Origin: Porticoccaceae bacterium
GTDB taxonomy: Bacteria; Pseudomonadota; Gammaproteobacteria; Pseudomonadales; Porticoccaceae
Direction: 5' to 3'
NCBI GenBank assembly: GCA_019090225.1
Contig: JAHRWI010000300.1
Coordinates: 1-11,778 of the forward strand
DNA length: 11,778 bases
Shown: positions 7,547 to 11,778 of the stretch, piece after piece
Numbering within the stretch: the first letter of the stretch is position 1
Layout of the letters: every line of letters begins with the position of its first letter
Position numbers and translations under genes: made by a program
Notes under the pieces: generated by a model
Told to the model about the DNA's origin: nothing
The model's database searches: none
The model's input: the letters and a program-made list of their open reading frames with translations, nothing else

Positions 7547-8404
7547 CTATTCTTGTTGGCCCGGAGCACAGCCCGACTTCCCCGGTCCAGCGATAGAGCA
7601 ATCACTGGATGAATCATCAGGTGGCGTGGTATCGAGGCCTGTCGTTGGTATTTCATCTATGTTGCCTGCTGGACCCGGAGGTGGACCTACAATAACCTCA
7701 TAGTCTGAGATTACCTGGCCGACCACAGTTATGACTTCGGTCGAGAAATTTGCCGGTGAAACGCTATCTGAATTATTGGCATCTGAATTGTTGGCATCTG
7801 GACCTGCCGGGGGAGTAGTTGGATCAATCACGGTAATACTTTTTGCGCCTGCAGCCATTAAGGCCAGTTGGCCAGTTTTCAATATTACCTGCTCACTTAA
7901 CCCTGGTGCAGAAACCTCGAGTAAACCGTCGATCAGGTTGACGATCGCTTGTTCGTCACTGACTTGAACCGAAAAGGTAGTGCCTTTGACCACGGTCACG
8001 AGGTAGGGAGTGGCCACTTCTATTTCTCGGGGCTGCCCACTCTCGATTTTGAACAAAGCATGGCCAAGGCTTTGCGCGACCCGCATAAACAGGCCCGTTG
8101 ATTGGACTTTTTCAGCAGCAAACTGGATGGTTGAATTCGGGCCGATACGGGTGCTGTCATTTCTGTGACTCAGCAGGATATGGGCATCGTCTGAGGTCTT
8201 TAAATATAAAGGTGCGGTTAGGGTGGCGTTGGCTTCGACGTCAATCCACTTAGCCATTCCAGGTGGTTTATGTTGTACGTGGCCCGTAAGTTCAACGACC
8301 TGCCACTGATTATCGGGCATCATGTCCCCGCTAGCAAAAGCTGGTGCGCCGAAGACCAGGGCAAAGATTACAAAGAGACTCTTGACGTTCAGTTTTGCTA
8401 CCAT
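7547..8404 (-). CDS. Exported FecR-domain protein
   Basis: This is a predicted periplasmic or envelope protein with a FecR domain. The signal peptide is clear: basic VAKLNVK, hydrophobic SLFVIFALVFG, then APAFA with probable cleavage after residue 24. The FecR core spans about 73-167, with ILLSHRNDSTRIGPNSTIQF, GHALFKIESGQ, EVATPYLVTVVKGTTFSV and the tail GQLALM. It has no cytoplasmic anti-sigma segment and no sigma factor next to it, so it is not a FecI/FecR regulator; such free-standing exported FecR proteins often accompany CHASE2 enzymes. The C-terminal 85 residues are low complexity, rich in Pro, Asp and Ser, with DANNSDANNSD and a Cys pair (DCSIAGPGKSGC). The ATG at 8404 has GGGG about 9 bases upstream and starts right at the signal peptide; a TTG five codons earlier (8419) is less likely. 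It precedes the CHASE2 gene in the same direction. Confidence 0.82.
   Translation of the reverse strand: MVAKLNVKSLFVIFALVFGAPAFASGDMMPDNQWQVVELTGHVQHKPPGMAKWIDVEANATLTAPLYLKTSDDAHILLSHRNDSTRIGPNSTIQFAAEKVQSTGLFMRVAQSLGHALFKIESGQPREIEVATPYLVTVVKGTTFSVQVSDEQAIVNLIDGLLEVSAPGLSEQVILKTGQLALMAAGAKSITVIDPTTPPAGPDANNSDANNSDSVSPANFSTEVITVVGQVISDYEVIVGPPPGPAGNIDEIPTTGLDTTPPDDSSSDCSIAGPGKSGCAPGQQE
7766..7800. repeat. 15-bp tandem repeat inside the FecR-protein gene
   Basis: Two adjacent 15-base units (7766-7780 and 7781-7795) differ at one base, followed by the first five bases of a third copy. On the minus strand they encode the duplicated DANNS of the linker after the FecR domain. Being a multiple of three, copy-number change would lengthen or shorten the linker without breaking the frame. 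Confidence 0.85.
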
Positions 8405-8517
8405 TAACTTTATCCCCAACGATTGGTAGGTAGGGTTCCGGCAGTTTAGAGCAAATATTGACCTTCACCCTCTGATCCAGGAACTGCTGGCACTGACCTA
8501 CGGACACGCATTAACTC
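8405..8517. promoter_or_regulatory. Divergent promoter region of the FecR/CHASE2 pair and the TpsB gene
   Basis: Only 113 bases separate the two divergent start codons, so both promoters should lie here or in the adjoining 5' ends. A TTGACC (8457-8462) resembles a rightward -35 element but has no good -10 at standard distance. I cannot assign either promoter with confidence. The shared region makes co-regulation of the two sides possible. Confidence 0.4.
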
Positions 8518-10230
8518 ATGGTAGAGCATCATAACAGATCACATAATACTGGATTGATAAGGTTCAAGTTTACCGCTTATGCATTGTTAGTCGCCGGTTA
8601 TCTATTGGTCTCAATACCTGGGCTCTGCGGCGCTACCTTGACTGGAGCGCTTGACTCGCGCCAGCAGGAAAAACGCTTCGAGGAGGCAAAGGAAAATAAC
8701 GGGACTTTCGACACTGCGCTGAATGCAGATCAACTCATATCAATCCAGTCAGGTAACAAGGCGATGCCTCTTGCTGGGATAGCAGTCAGAGGTCTAAATC
8801 AATTCCAGGCAATAGATTTGCTGCCACTTTACGAGCAATATCTGGGTGTAAATATAGAGGTAGAAACCTTACGGGTGATAGCTAATCGAATTACCGAATT
8901 CTACCGTGAGCGTGGTTATCCCGCTGCACTGGCCGTAGTTCCAGGTCAAAACATTAGCAACGGTATTGCTTATATCGACTTGAGCGAAGGTGTCATTAGC
9001 AGAATACGAGTGATTGGCGATATCCGGGGCAATAGTAGGTACCTGGAAGCCTATTTTAACGATATTCGGCTTGACCAGGCGATCGACAGAAAGGCGCTTA
9101 TCGCAGCTAGCTTACGGTTAAATGATCTACCAGGATTGTCCGCCACAACGCACATACAAGCGCTTGAAAACGGCAAGCCTGGACAGTTAGAGCTGGTGGT
9201 CGTGGTGCGTCAGAAACGTTTTTCTGGTGATCTTGAGTCAGACAATAGGGGTAGTAAAGTTCTCGGTAAAAACCAGGGCTTATTGTCGTTAACGAGCGTC
9301 TCCGCTCTCGGCTTATTTGAAAGTATTAAATTTAAAACTGCTCAAACCATTAATGACCATGAGCTGAGTTATTACGGGCTCAACACCCGTTGGCCCATCG
9401 GTCACCGGGGGCTGCAATTAAAGTTCAATGGTTCCTATGTTGACTCTGAGCCGGGTGCCTTTCTTGCGCCACTCGATATCGAAGTGCGAAGCACCAGTGG
9501 CAGTGGCGGACTGATGTATCCGCTAATTAGGGGCTACAATCGCTCTCTATACGCAAATGCACAGATAAACTATTACCAATCAAAAGCCGAAGTCGGTAAG
9601 GACTTTTCGGTTTCAGACGAAATTTATAGCCTGCAAATGGCTCTCGATTACGTCCTGATTGATACTAATATCAGCTACAGTCGTTACAGTGTCGGTGTTC
9701 GGCAGGGTTTGTCTGGCCTTAATAAAACGCAGTTGATCACCGAAGAGGGGGGCGAGTCTCGTGGTCAGGAAAAGTTTTCTGTGGCGCAGTTGTCAGCCTT
9801 TTATCGAAGGGTTCTAATTGATCGCTGGTCATTGGTGCTTAAGATAAACGGCCAGTACGCATCTCGCGGTCTGCCGCCATCACAGCGCTTTGCCTTCGGT
9901 GGGAAATCAATGGGCGGGGCCTATGATCCCGCTGAATTGATAGGTGATCATGGCATTGCCGGCCGGGCAAAAATGCAATATCTGGTGCAGCGAGCACTAC
10001 TGCCACGCACTCAAACCAGGCTGTATAGCTACTATGATATAGGCAGGCTGTGGAATATTGATCAGCACGAACGCGCTTCAGCAGCATCTGTAGGTCTGGG
10101 TGTTGAAACCTTTGCCAAGCACCTGAGCAGCTCCCTCGAAATTGCGAAACCACTCACTCGCTCAGTATTTCAGGAGGCTAATCATGGTAGCCGAGCCAGA
10201 GTGTTTGCTTCGGTGAAGTACCATTTTTAA
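8518..10230 (+). CDS. TpsB/FhaC-ShlB-type outer-membrane transporter of a two-partner secretion system
   Basis: This outer-membrane barrel is expected to export a large TpsA exoprotein. The order of parts is a signal peptide (hydrophobic about 19-35), a polar N-terminal helix (DSRQQEKRFEEAKE, 46-59), POTRA 1 (83-158, with LYEQYLGVNIEVETLR, FYRERGYP, LSEG), POTRA 2 (159-232, with LNDLPGLSA) and then a barrel of about 338 residues beginning near SGDLESDNRGSKVLG. It ends in phenylalanine (VKYHF), the usual outer-membrane insertion signal. At 570 residues the length is normal for FhaC. The strand-6 loop motif, usually VRGY or GRGY, reads GGAY (466-469) within FAFGGKSMGGAYDPAE; the invariant arginine is missing. 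The ATG at 8518 has no clear ribosome site, so the exact start is uncertain. No TpsA gene adjoins it; the next intact gene is a CoA-transferase. Its divergent neighbours are the FecR and CHASE2 genes. Confidence 0.9.
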   Translation: MVEHHNRSHNTGLIRFKFTAYALLVAGYLLVSIPGLCGATLTGALDSRQQEKRFEEAKENNGTFDTALNADQLISIQSGNKAMPLAGIAVRGLNQFQAIDLLPLYEQYLGVNIEVETLRVIANRITEFYRERGYPAALAVVPGQNISNGIAYIDLSEGVISRIRVIGDIRGNSRYLEAYFNDIRLDQAIDRKALIAASLRLNDLPGLSATTHIQALENGKPGQLELVVVVRQKRFSGDLESDNRGSKVLGKNQGLLSLTSVSALGLFESIKFKTAQTINDHELSYYGLNTRWPIGHRGLQLKFNGSYVDSEPGAFLAPLDIEVRSTSGSGGLMYPLIRGYNRSLYANAQINYYQSKAEVGKDFSVSDEIYSLQMALDYVLIDTNISYSRYSVGVRQGLSGLNKTQLITEEGGESRGQEKFSVAQLSAFYRRVLIDRWSLVLKINGQYASRGLPPSQRFAFGGKSMGGAYDPAELIGDHGIAGRAKMQYLVQRALLPRTQTRLYSYYDIGRLWNIDQHERASAASVGLGVETFAKHLSSSLEIAKPLTRSVFQEANHGSRARVFASVKYHF

Positions 10231-10744
10231 GATCTTCAACCGCTGATAGTGGCTCAAGAAACCAATACAGCGTAACCTGCTACGTTATTAAAATAAGACG
10301 CTCAGCCCTATCACCTATAGTGACGCTAAATTGACTCAGAAAACTCATGCCCAGTAATAAATTTCCTCCCAGTGGCGCTTGAGCTGATCGTAATGTGCCG
10401 GTTTTGGTTTGTACCCGACCTTTGGCCGTCTGATTCCAGCTGTTTTTCAGATCTTTTTCTGCAAACCCCAGGCTCTTGCGCCTGGTCAGTGGCTGATGCC
10501 GGATAGAGGAGTAGCAGTAATCAACAGTGCAGGGATGATATCCATAAATCTCTTCTTGGTGCTTTTTGTGATGCTGCACCTGTGGTATCGATTTATCACA
10601 CCGACCATAATGAAAACCATAATACCGACTTTTACTGTCGCGCTAACGCAACGGTAGCAACTGGAATTGTGAGTAACTGGCTTCTAGTCCATCTAATAAA
10701 ACGATCATCCTGCTTAAATTTGGTGCCAGCCCGGAGACAACAAT
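10231..10744. other. Gene-poor stretch between the transporter and CoA-transferase genes
   Basis: No intact gene is supported here. The left half holds the decayed aspartic-protease remnant on the minus strand. A weak inverted repeat AGCGTA/TACGTT (10269-10274 and 10281-10286, one G-U pair) overlaps the remnant's stop. A 6-bp inverted repeat CCAGGC/GCCTGG lies at 10468-10485. Neither has a T tract, so no convincing terminator for the transporter gene is visible. The rest (10621-10732) shows nothing I recognise. Confidence 0.5.
10280..10620 (-). pseudogene. Probable remnant of a retropepsin-like aspartic protease
   Basis: An open frame (10280-10579) ends in PLGGNLLLGMSFLSQF followed by SVTIGDRAERLILIT, which strongly resembles the C-terminus of bacterial retropepsin-like (clan AA, TIGR02281-type) proteases, where an LLGMSFL motif precedes the last beta strands. 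LTRRKSLGFAEKDL and TAKGRVQTKTGTL look like the segments that normally follow the active site. The catalytic DTGA/S motif is absent, and the stretch between TGTLRS and LLGMSFL is much too short. In another frame a 44-codon ORF (10486-10620) contains MDIIPALLITATPLSGISH, which looks like a signal peptide and has AAGAAGAG just upstream. Together this suggests a gene broken by a frameshift and deletions. Without the active site it cannot be a protease. The family call rests on short motifs. Confidence 0.5.
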
Positions 10745-11778
10745 ATGAATGGCCCTTTATCCGGATTTCGTATTCTTGATCTATCAGCAGTATTATCTGG
10801 TCCGCTGGCCACTATGTTTTTGTGTGACCAGGGCGCTGAAGTGATCAAAGTAGAGCCCTTTCAGGGGGATATTGTTCGTCATATGGGCGGGGGTCAGTCT
10901 GGCCTGTCGCCATCTTTTTTATCAGCCAATCGCGGTAAAAAAAGTATTGCTGTTGATTTGAAAACTCCACAAGGCGTGGCTTTGGTGAAACAGATTGCTG
11001 CTACTTCGGATGTCTTTGTGCAAAATTTTCGGCCTGGTGCTGTAGGGAGAATGGGACTGGGTTATGAAGCGATAAAAGCGATTAAGCCGGAGATAGTTTA
11101 CTGCTCCATCTCCGGCTTTGGCGAGCACGGTCCCTATGCCCATAAGCGAGTTTACGACCCAGTAATCCAGTCCTTATCGGGCCTTGCCGATATTCAAAAA
11201 GATCGGGACACCGGCCGACCTCGAATGATTCGCACGGCTATTCCAGACAAAACCACTGCTATCACAGCGGCACAGGCCATTACTGCGGCGCTGTTAGCCC
11301 GAGCGCGCAGCGGTAAAGGTCAGCACGTCAAGCTTGCCATGATTGATGCCATGATCGCCTTGACCTGGGCTGAAGGTATGGCTGGATACACCGTTATTGG
11401 TGACGAAGATAAGGTGCCACCGGAGTTTGCGCCCGACCTTGTTTACCAGACCAGCGACGGTTATATCACTGCCGGTGCAGTATCTAATATTGAGTGGGAG
11501 GGCATGTGCAAAGCCCTGGATCGTGAAGACTGGTTGCTGGATGAGCGTTTTAATACACCTGGTGGCCGGGTCAAAAATGTCTCCGAGCGAGTAAAAATGA
11601 CTGCCGAGGCGATTAAAACTGAGGCGAGCGAATACTGGTTAGCAAGGCTAGATGAACGCGATGTACCCTGTGCGCCGGTGCTCACCCGAAAAGCGCTCTT
11701 AGATCACGAACAGATAATCGTCAACGAACTGATTGTCGAGATGTACCAGGAAGGTCTGGGTGAGGTGCGCCAGGCAAG
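10745..11778 (+). CDS. Class III CoA-transferase, CaiB/BaiF family (3' end outside window)
   Basis: This cytoplasmic enzyme moves CoA between carboxylic acids through an enzyme-bound thioester on an aspartate. The N-terminus is typical (LSGFRILDLSAVLSGPLATM, then GAEVIKVEPFQGD). Other family segments are FLSANRGKKSIAVDLKTPQG, DVFVQNFRPGAVGRMGLGY and YCSISGFGEHGPY. The presumed catalytic Asp is D138 in VYDPVIQSLSGLAD (codon 11156-11158). GGAG (10733-10736) lies 8 bases before the ATG, which decides the start. The frame is open to the window edge with 344 full codons, perhaps 85 percent of a usual 400-residue member. Its substrates cannot be told; relatives act on carnitine, bile acids, formyl/oxalyl and 2-methylacyl CoA esters. 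It is not obviously tied to the secretion genes on its left. Confidence 0.9.
   Translation, partial: MNGPLSGFRILDLSAVLSGPLATMFLCDQGAEVIKVEPFQGDIVRHMGGGQSGLSPSFLSANRGKKSIAVDLKTPQGVALVKQIAATSDVFVQNFRPGAVGRMGLGYEAIKAIKPEIVYCSISGFGEHGPYAHKRVYDPVIQSLSGLADIQKDRDTGRPRMIRTAIPDKTTAITAAQAITAALLARARSGKGQHVKLAMIDAMIALTWAEGMAGYTVIGDEDKVPPEFAPDLVYQTSDGYITAGAVSNIEWEGMCKALDREDWLLDERFNTPGGRVKNVSERVKMTAEAIKTEASEYWLARLDERDVPCAPVLTRKALLDHEQIIVNELIVEMYQEGLGEVRQA

Noticed and set aside
7547..8404. FecR as a FecI/FecR-type sigma-factor regulator
   Set aside because: It starts with a cleavable signal peptide, has no cytoplasmic anti-sigma segment, and no ECF sigma factor or TonB receptor is nearby.
9839..10153. 104-codon minus-strand ORF inside the transporter gene
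   Set aside because: It is antisense to conserved barrel coding sequence; composition is arginine/serine-rich shadow type with no recognisable domain.
10468..10485. CCAGGC/GCCTGG inverted repeat as a terminator
   Set aside because: Only a 6-bp stem, no T tract on either strand, and more than 200 bases from the transporter stop.
10409..10779. Plus-strand ORFs of 82 and 65 codons before the CoA-transferase gene
   Set aside because: No good ribosome sites or family features; one overlaps the protease remnant antisense, the other runs into the CoA-transferase start.

Overview
The window looks like chromosomal DNA of a gammaproteobacterium, probably from the environmental Pseudomonas/Cellvibrionales side of the class. 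The clues are a SohB-type S49 protease, a Pseudomonas-style CysI sulfite reductase coupled to a DUF934 protein, and outer-membrane genes typical of Gram-negatives. GC content is moderate by eye. No tRNA, rRNA, CRISPR array or insertion sequence was recognised. The taxonomic placement is inference.

Left part (1-4121): the 3' end of sohB reads rightward and converges on a leftward block. That block holds a CPA2-type cation:proton antiporter and, upstream of it, a two-gene sulfite-reduction operon (cysI, then a DUF934 gene whose ribosome binding site lies inside the end of cysI). These are ordinary housekeeping genes.

Middle (4122-4701): a 320-base intergenic stretch carries a credible sigma70-type promoter and leads into a very short gene for a 37-residue predicted single-span membrane protein. 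This gene is below the usual ORF length cut-off.

Accessory part (4702-10230): a leftward pair encodes an exported FecR-domain protein and a CHASE2-PAS-GGDEF-EAL cyclic-di-GMP enzyme. Divergent from it is a TpsB/FhaC-type two-partner secretion transporter. No TpsA exoprotein is visible. The CHASE2 gene seems to carry a one-base frameshift near its 5' end: its N-terminal membrane helix is readable only in another frame, ending at a G4 run. The transporter lacks the arginine of the otherwise conserved VRGY motif. Together the three genes suggest a periplasmic sensing module tied to c-di-GMP and outer-membrane secretion. That link is inferred from gene order and domains only.

Right part (10231-11778): about 500 bases without an intact gene contain what looks like a decayed retropepsin-like aspartic protease on the minus strand. 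They are followed by the start of a CaiB/BaiF-type class III CoA-transferase gene that runs off the window.
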